Assembly (NCBI GenBank): GCA_900544255.1
Contig: UQUM01000008.1
Span: forward strand, 1-64,000
DNA length: 64,000 nucleotides
Source: an uncultured Sutterella sp.
GTDB taxonomy: Bacteria; Pseudomonadota; Gammaproteobacteria; Burkholderiales; Burkholderiaceae_F
Direction: 5' to 3'
Position 1 is the first letter of the stretch; every line of letters begins with the position of its first letter. The translations under genes were made by a program, and so were the position numbers. Under the pieces are notes generated by a model that did not search any database, was not told where the DNA came from, and saw nothing but the letters and a program-made list of their open reading frames with translations. Below are positions 27,096-35,648 of the stretch, one piece after another.

Positions 27096-28147
27096 TACGC
27101 CGCCCTCCGTTCACCCTCAGCCGACTTCTCCCGCAAATGAGCCAGCACCCTCAACCCCGCACCGTTTTCGAGCGTCCGGCGTGCACTAGCCACCGCTTCT
27201 GGAAGCGTTGCCGCCTTCTTTCCCAAAAGAATGAGCAACGCCAGGTTCGCTGCGACGCAGTCCCGCTGAGCCGGGGTACCGCCTCCAGCCAACAAGGCTT
27301 CCGTGATCCGGGCGTTCACTTCCGGAGTGCCGCCCGCAAGATCTTCCGCCCGATAGTCTCGCGTCACCCCAAAATCGACCGGCCGAAAGACTTTCGGGAT
27401 GAGGTCACCCACTTCCGTTAATTCCACGGCCTGCGTCTCGCCGTGCACCGCGACTTCGTCCAGCCCGGCTCCATGAACGACGAATGCCCGCTTCACACCC
27501 AAGCCTTTTAACGTTTCCGCCGTCGTCATCAAAAGCGCGGGATCGTACACGCCGATCAGGGCATAGTCGGGACGGGCGGGGTTCGTTAAGGGCCCCAGTA
27601 GATTAAAAATCGTGCGCACCCCAAGTTCCCGGCGCACGGGAGCCGCAAACTTCATCGCCGGGTGATAGACGGGCGCAAAACAAAAGGTGAACCCTGTCTC
27701 GACGAGCGTCTGCGCCGCCTGTTCGGGCGTAGCGGCAACCTCTACCCCCAGCGCCGTCAGAACATCCGAAGCCCCCGACAACGATGAAACCGCCCGGTTG
27801 CCGTGTTTGGCAACGAAAAGTCCCGCCCCTGCCGCGGCCAACGCGGCCGTCGTCGAAATATTGATCGTTCGGGCGCCGTCTCCGCCCGTGCCGACGATTT
27901 CCCCGATTTCAAGATCCGCGGGGCGCGGAAAAGCGGCTGCAGCGGCAAGCATGGCTTTGGCGGCACCGCGGATTTCGGCGGACGACTCCCCTTTGGCTTT
28001 GAGAGCGGCCAAAATTGCACCCAAGCGCACCGCATCCACTTCACCCGCGAACACGGCTTCAAAAAGCACACCGGCTTCGGTTTCCGTGAGGTCGTCCCCG
28101 CGGCAAAGCGTTTCCAAAAGGTCAGAGAAGTTATGAGTGAGAATCAT
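27095..28147 (-). CDS. trpD: Anthranilate phosphoribosyltransferase
   Basis: Transfers phosphoribose from PRPP to anthranilate. 350 residues with the glycine-rich VGTGGDGARTINIST segment (PRPP binding), KHGNRAVSSLSGASDVLTALG and FAPVYHPAMK, all typical of TrpD. It carries no fused TrpG glutaminase domain. It is the first structural gene here and is preceded by a leader peptide and attenuator. trpE and trpG are not in the window, so they must be elsewhere or anthranilate comes from another source. Confidence 0.96.
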   Translation of the reverse strand: MILTHNFSDLLETLCRGDDLTETEAGVLFEAVFAGEVDAVRLGAILAALKAKGESSAEIRGAAKAMLAAAAAFPRPADLEIGEIVGTGGDGARTINISTTAALAAAGAGLFVAKHGNRAVSSLSGASDVLTALGVEVAATPEQAAQTLVETGFTFCFAPVYHPAMKFAAPVRRELGVRTIFNLLGPLTNPARPDYALIGVYDPALLMTTAETLKGLGVKRAFVVHGAGLDEVAVHGETQAVELTEVGDLIPKVFRPVDFGVTRDYRAEDLAGGTPEVNARITEALLAGGGTPAQRDCVAANLALLILLGKKAATLPEAVASARRTLENGAGLRVLAHLREKSAEGERRAA

Positions 28148-28213
28148 GGCGAATTTCCTTTGAGAATTTTCTTAAGGAAGTCCGCGGATTCGCCGTGAGG
28201 GAAAGAGGTACTA

Positions 28214-28246
28214 AAAAAGCCCGTCGGGAAAATCCGCGGGCTTCGG
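28214..28246 (-). terminator. trp attenuator terminator
   Basis: On the minus strand, arms at 28237-28243 and 28217-28223 (aagcccg/cgggctt, with further inner G-C pairs) are followed by six T. The 5' arm's CCCGCG (plus 28235-28240) can instead pair with CGCGGG in the leader (plus 28293-28298), forming an antiterminator. Confidence 0.8.
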
Positions 28247-28269
28247 CGTTTTTAGGTTCGGCTTAAAAG

Positions 28270-28359
28270 TTATGCGCACGAACGGCTCGGCACCCGCGTC
28301 AAGGGGCGCCACCACCAGGAAGCCGTCATCAAAAAGTTGCCGTGCGTCATTTTGAACAT
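28270..28359 (-). CDS. trpL: trp leader peptide with three tandem Trp codons
   Basis: A 29-codon open frame, beginning MFKMTHGNFLMTAS and then W-W-W-R-P-L-T, is encoded just upstream of the trp attenuator. The three consecutive TGG codons act as the sensor: ribosome stalling there when tryptophan is scarce would favour the antiterminator pairing described for the attenuator. In-frame ATGs at codons 4 and 11 are alternative starts; none has a strong Shine-Dalgarno sequence. Too short for ordinary gene callers. Confidence 0.78.
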   Translation of the reverse strand: MFKMTHGNFLMTASWWWRPLTRVPSRSCA

Positions 28360-28651
28360 TGAAATCGGTTGTTGAGCACCATGTCGGGTGCCTTCTTTTT
28401 TATATTGCGCTTTTTTTCGGCCGGCGTCAATAAGCGCTTTGACTTACCGACGTCGGCCGCTCAAAACACCCTCGTCAGCGGGTTTTCTTCGCTGCAAGCT
28501 GCTTTTCCATGAGCGCGGCGGCTTCGCACCGCCCCACCAAATCGCGAGCAAACAAAAAGGTCCAAAGTTAAGAAATAACCGAGAGTCTGAGGCTGTTTTG
28601 TGACGAATTCGTCGTCGTTTGATCTCAGGCTCGTGACAAAGAAGGGAATTT
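28360..28651. promoter_or_regulatory. trp promoter region and possible 3' gene remnant
   Basis: The minus strand carries TTGACG (plus about 28424-28429) and TATAAA-like sequence about 20 bp downstream, a poor but possible trp promoter. Between 28478 and 28580 a minus-strand frame that opens only after an in-frame stop ends in a protein-like run (GRCEAAALMEKQLAAKKTR then TGA). It could be the 3' end of a decayed gene. No intact gene is visible. Confidence 0.35.
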
Positions 28652-30874
28652 CTATGCGGACGGCACATCGCCCAAAAGCTGCAGCCGCGCTTTCAGCCCC
28701 GTGTTGCGCACGAGGGTTTGCTTACCCCGCACCGCCATCGAAAGCGCCTTTTTCTGCCCCACGAGCACCACCAACTTTTTGCCGCGGGTAACGCCGGTAT
28801 AGACGAGATTGCGTTTCAACATCACGTAGTGCTGCATCGTGAGCGGAATGACGACCACCGGGTATTCGCTCCCCTGCGACTTGTGGATCGTCGTGGCGTA
28901 ACAAAGCACCAGTTCGTCGAGTTCGGAAAAGGGATACGCTACCTCACGACCGTCAAAATCAACCGTGAGTTCCTCCTCGTCCTTGTCGATCGCCGTCACG
29001 AATCCGATGTCGCCGTTATAAGTGTCGCGATCGTAATTGTTTTCGATCTGCATCACTTTGTCCCCGACGCCGAACGCACTGCCGAAACGCGCAACAGCTT
29101 CCTCGCCCGGGGGATTCAGAGCCTGCTGCAGGAAGTCATTCAAGGCACGCGCCCCGGTGCCGGAGCGGTTCATGGGACAAAGCACCTGAATGTCCCGAAT
29201 GGGATCAACGCGGTAAGCACGCGGCAGGCGCGTCTTCACAAGTTCCACGATTCTCTCCGGGGCATCCGCCGGTTCTTCCACCGAGAGAAAATAAAAGTCC
29301 GCCTTGTCGCGCTTACCGGGAAATTCCGGCATCAGACCTTCGTTGATGCGGTGCGCCGCCCGGATAATCCAACTTGAAGCCGCCTGGCGGAACACTTCGG
29401 TTAAGCGGATCACCGGCACCGCCCCCGATTCAATCACATCGGACAAAAAGGCTCCGGGCCCGACGGACGGGAGTTGATCGACGTCCCCCACAAAAATCAC
29501 GGCGGTTTTAATCGCGACGGCTTTCAGAAAGTTGTTCGCGAGCGCGATGTCCACCATCGAACATTCGTCGACGATGAGAAGGTCGCAGTCAAGAGGATTC
29601 GTTTCGTTGTGCTTAAACTGCCACGTCGCGGGATCAATCGCGAGGAGCCGGTGCAGCGTTTTCGCTTCGCACCCCGTAGATTCCGACAGACGTTTCGCCG
29701 CGCGTCCCGTCGGCGCCGCCAAGAGGATTTTCACGCGTTTTGCAGCCAAGATCGTGAGAATTGAGCGCACGATCGTGGTTTTTCCCACGCCGGGCCCACC
29801 GGTAATGACGAGTACTTTGGAAGTGAGCGCCTTTCGCACCGCCTCGCGCTGACTCTCGGCCAACGTCATCGAAAATTTCTTTTCCACCCAGGGAAGTGCT
29901 TTTCCCGCGTCAATTGCAGGCCACGGCACTTCGCGCTGCTTTAAACGGATGAGACGCTCGGCGACCGCGACTTCCGCAGCATGCAGGGGCGCCACATAGA
30001 GGCTCCCTGCTTCAGGCACATTGTCAACGACAAGGTGCCCGGCGGCAATCTCATCGTCCACCGCACTTTCAATGACGTCTTCGGGGATTTCCAAGAGTTC
30101 GGCGGCCTTCGCAACGAGCTCCGTCCGCGAAAGAAAACAATGCCCGGCGTTCCCGGACACTTCGTTTAAGGTGTAGACGACGCCCGCGCAGGCGCGTTTC
30201 GGAGAGGTTTTCTCAATACCGATGTTGCCTGCGATGATGTCCGCGGATTTAAACCCGATCCCGCGAATGTCTTCGGCGAGCCGATACGGGTTTTCGGACA
30301 CGATTTCGACGGCCTTTTCGCCATACTTTTTAAAAATCCGTACGGATTTGGACGTGGAGACGCCGTGCCCGTGAAGAAACACCATGATGTCGCGGATCAC
30401 CTTTTGATCGGCCCACCCCGACGTGATGCGTTTCGCACGTTTGGGGCCGATACCTTCGACGGCGAGCAGTTTCTCCGGTTCTTTTTCGATGACGTCAAAA
30501 ACGTCCGCGCCGAAAGCCTTCACAAGACGCCCGGCGTAGACAGGCCCTATCCCCTTCACCATGCCGGAACCGAGATACTTTTCAATGCCGTCGATCGTGG
30601 TCGGGGGCGCGATTTTGAGAACCGAAGCCTTCAACTGCCGCCCGTACTCGCGATCCGCCACCCAAGCCCCCTGGGCCGTCGCATATTCCCCGGCAGTAAC
30701 GGACGGGGCATGTCCCACCACCGTCACCAAATCCCGGTGTCCCCGCACTTTAAGCCTAAGCACGCAAAATCCGTTTTCCGCGTTGTGGTACGTGACGCGC
30801 TCGACGAGTCCCGCTACTTTCGCAGCGTTCTGCGTCAAGGCTTCGTTGATGACGGGCGGATCAAAGTGCGGCAT
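28652..30874 (-). CDS. recD2: RecD2-type ATP-dependent DNA helicase
   Basis: 740-residue superfamily 1B 5'-to-3' DNA helicase. The N-terminal region has helix-hairpin-helix DNA-binding motifs (YLGSGMVKGIGPVYAGRLVKAFG; LLAVEGIGPKRAKRI). The motor follows with Walker A ITGGPGVGKTTIVRSI, Walker B DLLIVDECSMVD, and the UvrD-like C-terminal motif YATTIHKSQGSEYPVVV. The length and N-terminal extension separate it from RecD of RecBCD; no recB or recC is nearby. Expected roles are DNA repair and replication restart. Confidence 0.93.
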   Translation of the reverse strand: MPHFDPPVINEALTQNAAKVAGLVERVTYHNAENGFCVLRLKVRGHRDLVTVVGHAPSVTAGEYATAQGAWVADREYGRQLKASVLKIAPPTTIDGIEKYLGSGMVKGIGPVYAGRLVKAFGADVFDVIEKEPEKLLAVEGIGPKRAKRITSGWADQKVIRDIMVFLHGHGVSTSKSVRIFKKYGEKAVEIVSENPYRLAEDIRGIGFKSADIIAGNIGIEKTSPKRACAGVVYTLNEVSGNAGHCFLSRTELVAKAAELLEIPEDVIESAVDDEIAAGHLVVDNVPEAGSLYVAPLHAAEVAVAERLIRLKQREVPWPAIDAGKALPWVEKKFSMTLAESQREAVRKALTSKVLVITGGPGVGKTTIVRSILTILAAKRVKILLAAPTGRAAKRLSESTGCEAKTLHRLLAIDPATWQFKHNETNPLDCDLLIVDECSMVDIALANNFLKAVAIKTAVIFVGDVDQLPSVGPGAFLSDVIESGAVPVIRLTEVFRQAASSWIIRAAHRINEGLMPEFPGKRDKADFYFLSVEEPADAPERIVELVKTRLPRAYRVDPIRDIQVLCPMNRSGTGARALNDFLQQALNPPGEEAVARFGSAFGVGDKVMQIENNYDRDTYNGDIGFVTAIDKDEEELTVDFDGREVAYPFSELDELVLCYATTIHKSQGSEYPVVVIPLTMQHYVMLKRNLVYTGVTRGKKLVVLVGQKKALSMAVRGKQTLVRNTGLKARLQLLGDVPSA

Positions 30875-31128
30875 GATGGTCTCGCAGAAAACTCATACTG
30901 CCATTGTAAGCAGAGCGTCGGATTACTTCGCGGGCTTCTGGGGACTGCAGAAGAAGCATGCCGTCGTCCCGCCGTGGTGAGAAAAATTCGCAACGGTCAA
31001 TGCCGGACGCGGCAACGGTGGGTTCTGTTGAAATACGACTGCGCTGTATCCAAGTGACGGTACCGTAAGAAAGATTGTTTCTCTTTCAGTCGGTTAACGA
31101 ACTCCGTGGACTTTTTTCCTCATTTTCG

Positions 31129-31158
31129 TTGCAAAAGCGAAAAAGGCCTGTATATAAT
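31129..31158 (+). promoter_or_regulatory. Promoter of tRNA-Ser
   Basis: TTGCAA (31129-31134), an 18-bp spacer and a perfect TATAAT (31153-31158). The predicted transcript has a 5' leader of about 70 nt with an inverted repeat (cctgttca/tgaacagg) that is presumably removed by processing. Confidence 0.75.
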
Positions 31159-31237
31159 GCGCATCCTGTCGCAGGGAGCACAGACTCCCGCTCCTGTTCA
31201 AGAAAACCTGAACAGGGCTCAAATGCGAAGCCATCAT

Positions 31238-31327
31238 GGAAGGGTGGCAGAGTGGTTGAATGTACCGCCCTGGAAAGGCGGCGTGTCCAATAGGGCACCG
31301 AGGGTTCGAATCCCTCCCCTTCCGCCA
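31238..31327 (+). tRNA. tRNA-Ser, anticodon GGA
   Basis: Ninety nucleotides with encoded CCA. Acceptor arms ggaaggg (31238-31244) and cccttcc pair. The anticodon stem ccgcc/ggcgg encloses gga at 31272-31274, reading UCC/UCU serine codons. A long variable arm (class II) and the T-loop ggttcgaatcc are present. Confidence 0.97.
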
Positions 31328-31338
31328 GATTTTTTATG

Positions 31339-31366
31339 AGAGCTACCGAAAGGTAGCTCTTGTTTT
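31339..31366 (+). terminator. Terminator of tRNA-Ser
   Basis: Perfect 9-bp stem (31339-31347 with 31352-31360), GAAA tetraloop, then TGTTTT. Confidence 0.9.
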
Positions 31367-31415
31367 ATCTGAAAGCTTTTTTTCAACTTAATAATCGAAG
31401 AGTCTCACTGGGAAC

Positions 31416-31446
31416 CGCTTCGATTTTTCCGTTCGAAGCGTTTTTT
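31416..31446 (+). terminator. Second hairpin with T-run between tRNA-Ser and the cyclase gene
   Basis: Stem cgcttcga (31416-31423) and tcgaagcg (31433-31440) followed by six T on the plus strand; it overlaps the 3' end of the convergent cyclase gene. It may be a back-up terminator or serve the convergent transcript. Confidence 0.55.
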
Positions 31447-32077
31447 ACCAAGCCACGGCCCGCACGGGGGCGGCATCCGCGTTTTTCCAGAGCATCGGGA
31501 AGGCCGCGAAACAAAAGACACCGCCGGGACACTCCCCTAACCGGTTAAGATTTTCAATCAGGAGGCGGCGCCCGGACGCTAAAAGCCTCCGATGATTTTT
31601 GAGTGTTATATCGTTCGGCGCATCGGGCCCCAAGGTGTCAAACCCCACGCCCTTGCAGCCGAGTTCCGCAATGAAGTCCGTCACTTCATCGGACAAAACC
31701 GGATAGCCGGATTCGTATTGCGGCGTTCCCCAATACTGCGACCAGCCTGTCATAAAGAGCAGAAAGTCGGCCTTCATGAGGTAAGGCGCCGCCGTCTGCA
31801 GCACGTCCATCGTAATGACGGGAATCTCCCGACAATCGATAATCGTCGCCGATCCCATGAAAAACTCCGCGGAAAATTGGTCGAGCGTCCGACCGTCGGG
31901 AAAGACGTGCGCCGGCGCGTCCGCGTGCGTTCCGCAGTGCGACCCCACCGTCAATTTCGTCAGCCGATAACCGTCTTTTTCACAGGTCGCCAACGTTTCC
32001 GCCTGAGGTACCGGATCTCCGGGAAACACCGACATTTCAAGTTCGATGACGTGCGTCAAATCCACCAATCGTCCCAT
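31445..32077 (-). CDS. Cyclase-family metal-dependent hydrolase (kynurenine formamidase-like)
   Basis: 210 residues. The family metal-binding motif appears as GSHCGTHADAPAHVF near residues 44-58 (H-x-G-T-H-x-D-x-P-x-H), followed by the conserved DFLLFMTGW and a C-terminal HRRLL segment. Bacterial kynurenine formamidases and isatin hydrolases belong here, but nothing nearby points to tryptophan catabolism, so the substrate stays open. It is 18 nt downstream of the phosphoesterase gene and probably co-transcribed. Confidence 0.85.
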   Translation of the reverse strand: MGRLVDLTHVIELEMSVFPGDPVPQAETLATCEKDGYRLTKLTVGSHCGTHADAPAHVFPDGRTLDQFSAEFFMGSATIIDCREIPVITMDVLQTAAPYLMKADFLLFMTGWSQYWGTPQYESGYPVLSDEVTDFIAELGCKGVGFDTLGPDAPNDITLKNHRRLLASGRRLLIENLNRLGECPGGVFCFAAFPMLWKNADAAPVRAVAW

Positions 32078-32095
32078 ATCTTCCTCCGTTTCTCG

Positions 32096-32887
32096 TCATA
32101 GACCGACATTAACCGATACCGGACGAAACCGCTCTGCGCGCGACCGCTCGTAGTCGATGTAGCCGTGCGGACGGCAGAGCACCCGTGCCGCTCCTCGGTT
32201 GTAGTCCGCAGGGTTATGCACATGCCCGTGCACCCAGAGCCGGAGATTTGCGTAATCCAACATCAGATCGTCGTCCGCAGAGCAGAACCCCAACGCCGAC
32301 CGGGCATCCGGCCACCGACTCGACGAAAAACTCGGCGCATGATGCGTCAGGACGACGACGGGTTTTGCCGTGTGCATCAGTACGTTCTGAAGTGCCGCAC
32401 GGCTTTCCTCATGCAGGCGCGACGTGACGGCGGGGCTGAAAACCGGTGCCCCTTCCGGCGACGGCGTGTGACTATAGTCCCTCATGTACCGCTGAATATA
32501 GAACTGCTCGGCTTCCGGCACCTTCGTCCACCAGGTGGCACCGAAAAGTACCGCCTCCCCCAAATCCGCCGTTTCGTTTTCCAAAAACATCACCTTAGAG
32601 TAGAGCGCTACCGCCAGCTTCTTCACTTCGGTATAGGGCACGACGTCCCCCCAATAGTCGTGATTACCGAGTACGCAAAAGATACGTGACCAACGTTTTG
32701 CCGCCTCCCTAAAAAACCACGCCGTACGCGCGGACGGCCGACCGATGTCGGGCGACGTATCTCCGGCCAAGAGCAGGACGTCCGCCGTTTGATCGGCAAA
32801 CACTGCCTTCCAATAGGCTTGAAAGGCTTCGTCGGTATAGCGATGGAAAAACTCCAAATGCGCATCGGAAAAAATGTCAAACCGCAT
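32096..32887 (-). CDS. Metallophosphoesterase
   Basis: 263-residue calcineurin-like phosphoesterase with the five canonical metal motifs in order: FSDAHLEF (residues 5-12), AGDTSPDIG, LGNHDYWGD, LTHHAPSF and HGHVHNP. It is predicted cytosolic and acts on phosphomono- or diesters; the substrate is unknown. The start lies 4 nt after the LysE-type exporter gene, so both are translated from one message. Confidence 0.88.
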   Translation of the reverse strand: MRFDIFSDAHLEFFHRYTDEAFQAYWKAVFADQTADVLLLAGDTSPDIGRPSARTAWFFREAAKRWSRIFCVLGNHDYWGDVVPYTEVKKLAVALYSKVMFLENETADLGEAVLFGATWWTKVPEAEQFYIQRYMRDYSHTPSPEGAPVFSPAVTSRLHEESRAALQNVLMHTAKPVVVLTHHAPSFSSSRWPDARSALGFCSADDDLMLDYANLRLWVHGHVHNPADYNRGAARVLCRPHGYIDYERSRAERFRPVSVNVGL

Positions 32888-32891
32888 GCCG

Positions 32892-33497
32892 TCACTCCCA
32901 CAACAAACCCAGTCCCAACACCGCCATCACGACGGCAATGAGGGCATCCAATACCCGCCATGCCGCAGGACGCGCAAAGACGGGACGCAGGAGCACCGCA
33001 CCGTACCCCAGACTCACGAACCACAAGACGCTCGCCGTCACGGCACCGGCAGCAAAGCCCCACGGAACGGGCTGCTGCGCAGAAAGACTCCCCAACAAGA
33101 CCACCGTGTCGAGGTATACATGGGGATTCAGAAACGTGAACGCCAAACACGCGGCCAACACTTTGCCGGCACGCTCTTCGCTTTTTCCGTCCAAAAGCAG
33201 TCGTTCGCCGCCCTTTACCGCGCGCTGCGCCGCCATCAGCGCGTACGCGAGCAAAAAGAGTGCACCGCCCCAACGTACCACCGTCATCAGAGCCGGGAAC
33301 CCCGTGACAAGGGCCCCCATACCAGCCGTCCCCGCACTGATGCAGACAACATCCCCAAAAATGCAACAGAGGACAACCAGCAGAACATGGCTGCCCTTCA
33401 AGCCCTGCCTCAATACGAAAGCGTTTTGCGCACCGATCGCGATAATAAGCCCAGCCCCGGTCAAAAATCCTGCCAGAGCACTTTGACAAAACTGCAT
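32892..33497 (-). CDS. LysE/ArgO-family amino acid exporter
   Basis: 201 residues with six hydrophobic helices. The N-terminal GFLTGAGLIIAIGAQNAFVLRQGL is the LysE signature, and FLNPHVYLDTVVLLGS in the middle is typical of the arginine/lysine exporter branch. ATG at 33497 is preferred because AGGTGGAG immediately precedes it; a TTG four codons upstream overlaps that site. It lies downstream of the purF terminator and so probably has its own promoter. Confidence 0.88.
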   Translation of the reverse strand: MQFCQSALAGFLTGAGLIIAIGAQNAFVLRQGLKGSHVLLVVLCCIFGDVVCISAGTAGMGALVTGFPALMTVVRWGGALFLLAYALMAAQRAVKGGERLLLDGKSEERAGKVLAACLAFTFLNPHVYLDTVVLLGSLSAQQPVPWGFAAGAVTASVLWFVSLGYGAVLLRPVFARPAAWRVLDALIAVVMAVLGLGLLWE

Positions 33498-33506
33498 GCT
33501 CCACCT

Positions 33507-33546
33507 CAAAAAAACGCCGTCCGAAGTGCATCCCCGAACGGCGTTT
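33507..33546 (-). terminator. Terminator of purF
   Basis: Stem aacgccgt (33513-33520) and acggcgtt (33538-33545); on the minus strand it is followed by about seven T. Confidence 0.85.
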
Positions 33547-33565
33547 GACCGGTCAACCCCGACGA

Positions 33566-35062
33566 TTATTCATCATCATCCTTCTTTTTTGGGGCCGGTG
33601 CCGAGCGGGACGCCTCAAGCCGCTCAAGATAGGCTTCGTCGATGTCGCCCGTCACATACACCCCGTCAAAGCACGAGCAGTCGAACTTCGTGATCGCCGG
33701 ATTGAGGTCGCGCAGACTCGCGACGAGCCCTTCTTCCGTCTGATAAATGACCTTGTCGGCACCGATCGTCTTAGCAACGTCCTCAGCCGTCTGACCGTGA
33801 CCGCAGATCAATTCGGAACGCGTCGGCATATCAATCCCGTACACGTTGGGGAAGCGCACGCGGGGCGCAGAACTCGCCACATACACCTTCTTCGCGCCGG
33901 ATTCGCGCGCCATACGAACAATCTGCGACATCGTCGTACCGCGCACGATGGAATCGTCAACGAGGAGGATGTTCTTGTCCTTAAATTCCACCGGCATGGC
34001 GTTCAGCTTCTGACGCACGCTCTTTTTACGGGTCTGCTGCCCCGGCATGATGAAGGTACGGCCCACGTAGCGGTTCTTGATGAACCCTTCGCGGTACGTA
34101 ATCCCCAATTTCTGCGCCAACTGCTGCGCCGCAGGTCTCGCCGAGTCCGGAATCGGCATCACGCAGTCGATTTCGGAAAGATCCAACTGCTTGGCGACTT
34201 CGTCGGCGAGGTATTCCCCGAGACGCAGCCGCGCCCCGTAAACGCTGATGCCGTCGATCACGCTGTCGGGACGCGCAAAATAGACGTATTCAAACGCGCA
34301 AGGCGTTAACTGCGGATTCTCGGCGCACTGCTCGCAAAACATTTCGCGGTCGCACGAAATAAAGACCGCTTCCCCGGGAGCAATATCGCGCACGAGATCA
34401 AATTCCAGCGCCGGCATCGTCACCGATTCGGAACTCACCAAATAGTCCAGCGTCCCGTCGTCCTGCTTTTGCGTCCCGAAGCACAAGGGACGGATACCGT
34501 AAGGATCGCGGAAGGCGAGGAGCCCCTTCCCGGCAATCACCGCCACGCAGGCATATCCGCCCTTCACGCGCTTATGAACGCCCCTCACGGCATCAAACGC
34601 CACCTGCGGCGTAAATTTTTCACCGGGCTTCACGTGTATCGACAATTCGTCGGCGAGCACGTTCAAAAGCACTTCCGAGTCGCTCGTCGTATTGATGTGA
34701 CGCCGATCAAGCACATAAAGTTCCTGCTTAACCGCATCGGCATTCGTAAGATTGCCGTTGTGGGCAAACATAATGCCGTAGGGGGCGTTCACGTAAAAAG
34801 GCTGACTTTCCTCGTTGGAACTCGCGCAACCTGCCGTCGGATACCGCACGTGCCCAACCCCGAGATTACCGGTGAGGCTGCGCATGTCGCGCGTTCTGAA
34901 CACATCGCGCACGAGGCCCATCGCCTTATGCATATGAAAGATCCGGCCGTCCAACGTACCGATACCCGCTGCATCCTGCCCGCGGTGCTGCAAAAGCAGC
35001 AGTGCATCGTAAAGCCGCTGATTTACCGGGCTGTTGCTTACCAAACCGACTATGCCGCACAT
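33566..35062 (-). CDS. purF: Amidophosphoribosyltransferase
   Basis: First committed step of purine synthesis, making phosphoribosylamine from PRPP and glutamine. 498 residues. The N-terminal nucleophile glutaminase begins MCGIVGLV with Cys2 exposed after Met removal and no long propeptide. RGQDAAGI and the C-terminal PRPP loop ILLVDDSIVRGTTMSQIV are present. It is the last gene of folC-SPOR-cvpA-purF, transcribed in that order as in many proteobacteria. Confidence 0.97.
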   Translation of the reverse strand: MCGIVGLVSNSPVNQRLYDALLLLQHRGQDAAGIGTLDGRIFHMHKAMGLVRDVFRTRDMRSLTGNLGVGHVRYPTAGCASSNEESQPFYVNAPYGIMFAHNGNLTNADAVKQELYVLDRRHINTTSDSEVLLNVLADELSIHVKPGEKFTPQVAFDAVRGVHKRVKGGYACVAVIAGKGLLAFRDPYGIRPLCFGTQKQDDGTLDYLVSSESVTMPALEFDLVRDIAPGEAVFISCDREMFCEQCAENPQLTPCAFEYVYFARPDSVIDGISVYGARLRLGEYLADEVAKQLDLSEIDCVMPIPDSARPAAQQLAQKLGITYREGFIKNRYVGRTFIMPGQQTRKKSVRQKLNAMPVEFKDKNILLVDDSIVRGTTMSQIVRMARESGAKKVYVASSAPRVRFPNVYGIDMPTRSELICGHGQTAEDVAKTIGADKVIYQTEEGLVASLRDLNPAITKFDCSCFDGVYVTGDIDEAYLERLEASRSAPAPKKKDDDE

Positions 35063-35100
35063 GGTCTGTCTGTCCTAAAAGTTGAAAAAAAGCTGTGGTT

Positions 35101-35132
35101 AAAAAAGGAAGGCTCTTTCACGAAAAAGAACC
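35101..35132 (-). terminator. Weak terminator/attenuator between cvpA and purF
   Basis: Imperfect 8-bp stem (35111-35118 with 35125-35132, one mismatch) followed on the minus strand by TTCCTTTTTT. Partial attenuation is likely because purF follows. Confidence 0.5.
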
Positions 35133-35144
35133 CTCACCGAATCG

Positions 35145-35645
35145 TTATCTCACCTTGTACTTCCGACGCATTTCACCCACCGCCGAAGGAAGATAAGGCA
35201 CCGTAAAATCAATAATCCGCTCCGCAGGCACAATGAGCACCGAGTTGCGCCACTGCCCCGTGCGCACGGCGGACGTCATCCCGAGGACGAACACCGCCGC
35301 GCAAACGATTAAAACGCCGCGCACGAAACCGAAAACCGATCCGATCGCCCGATCTTCAAAGGAAATCGACGCCGCCGCGAGAAGCCGGGCGCAGAGTTTG
35401 CCGAAAAGGCCGAAGGCAAAGAGCGTGAGCACCACGATCACGACGCCTGCCAAGGCATTTCGTACCAAAGGCCCCATACTTTCAAGGGGGATTTTGTCCC
35501 CTAATTCCGGTGCAAAGCGGATCGCCAAAAAAATCGCGACCACCCAAGCCACGATCGCCAGGATTTCCCGTACCACACCGCGGGACACTCCGACCACAGT
35601 CGAAATGAGGAGCACCGCACAGATCAAAAAATCGGCTTCATTCAT
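35145..35645 (-). CDS. cvpA: CvpA-family membrane protein
   Basis: 166 residues with four predicted membrane helices and the conserved SRGVVREILAIVAWVVA segment near the N-terminus. The family is named for colicin V production and is almost always next to purF. The exact function is not settled; envelope homeostasis is the current view. It starts 3 nt after the SPOR gene stop. Confidence 0.92.
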   Translation of the reverse strand: MNEADFLICAVLLISTVVGVSRGVVREILAIVAWVVAIFLAIRFAPELGDKIPLESMGPLVRNALAGVVIVVLTLFAFGLFGKLCARLLAAASISFEDRAIGSVFGFVRGVLIVCAAVFVLGMTSAVRTGQWRNSVLIVPAERIIDFTVPYLPSAVGEMRRKYKVR

Positions 35646-35648
35646 GGC

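Noticed and set aside
31086..31298. Short open frames overlapping the tRNA-Ser region
   Set aside because: They run through the tRNA gene and its promoter and have no ribosome site.
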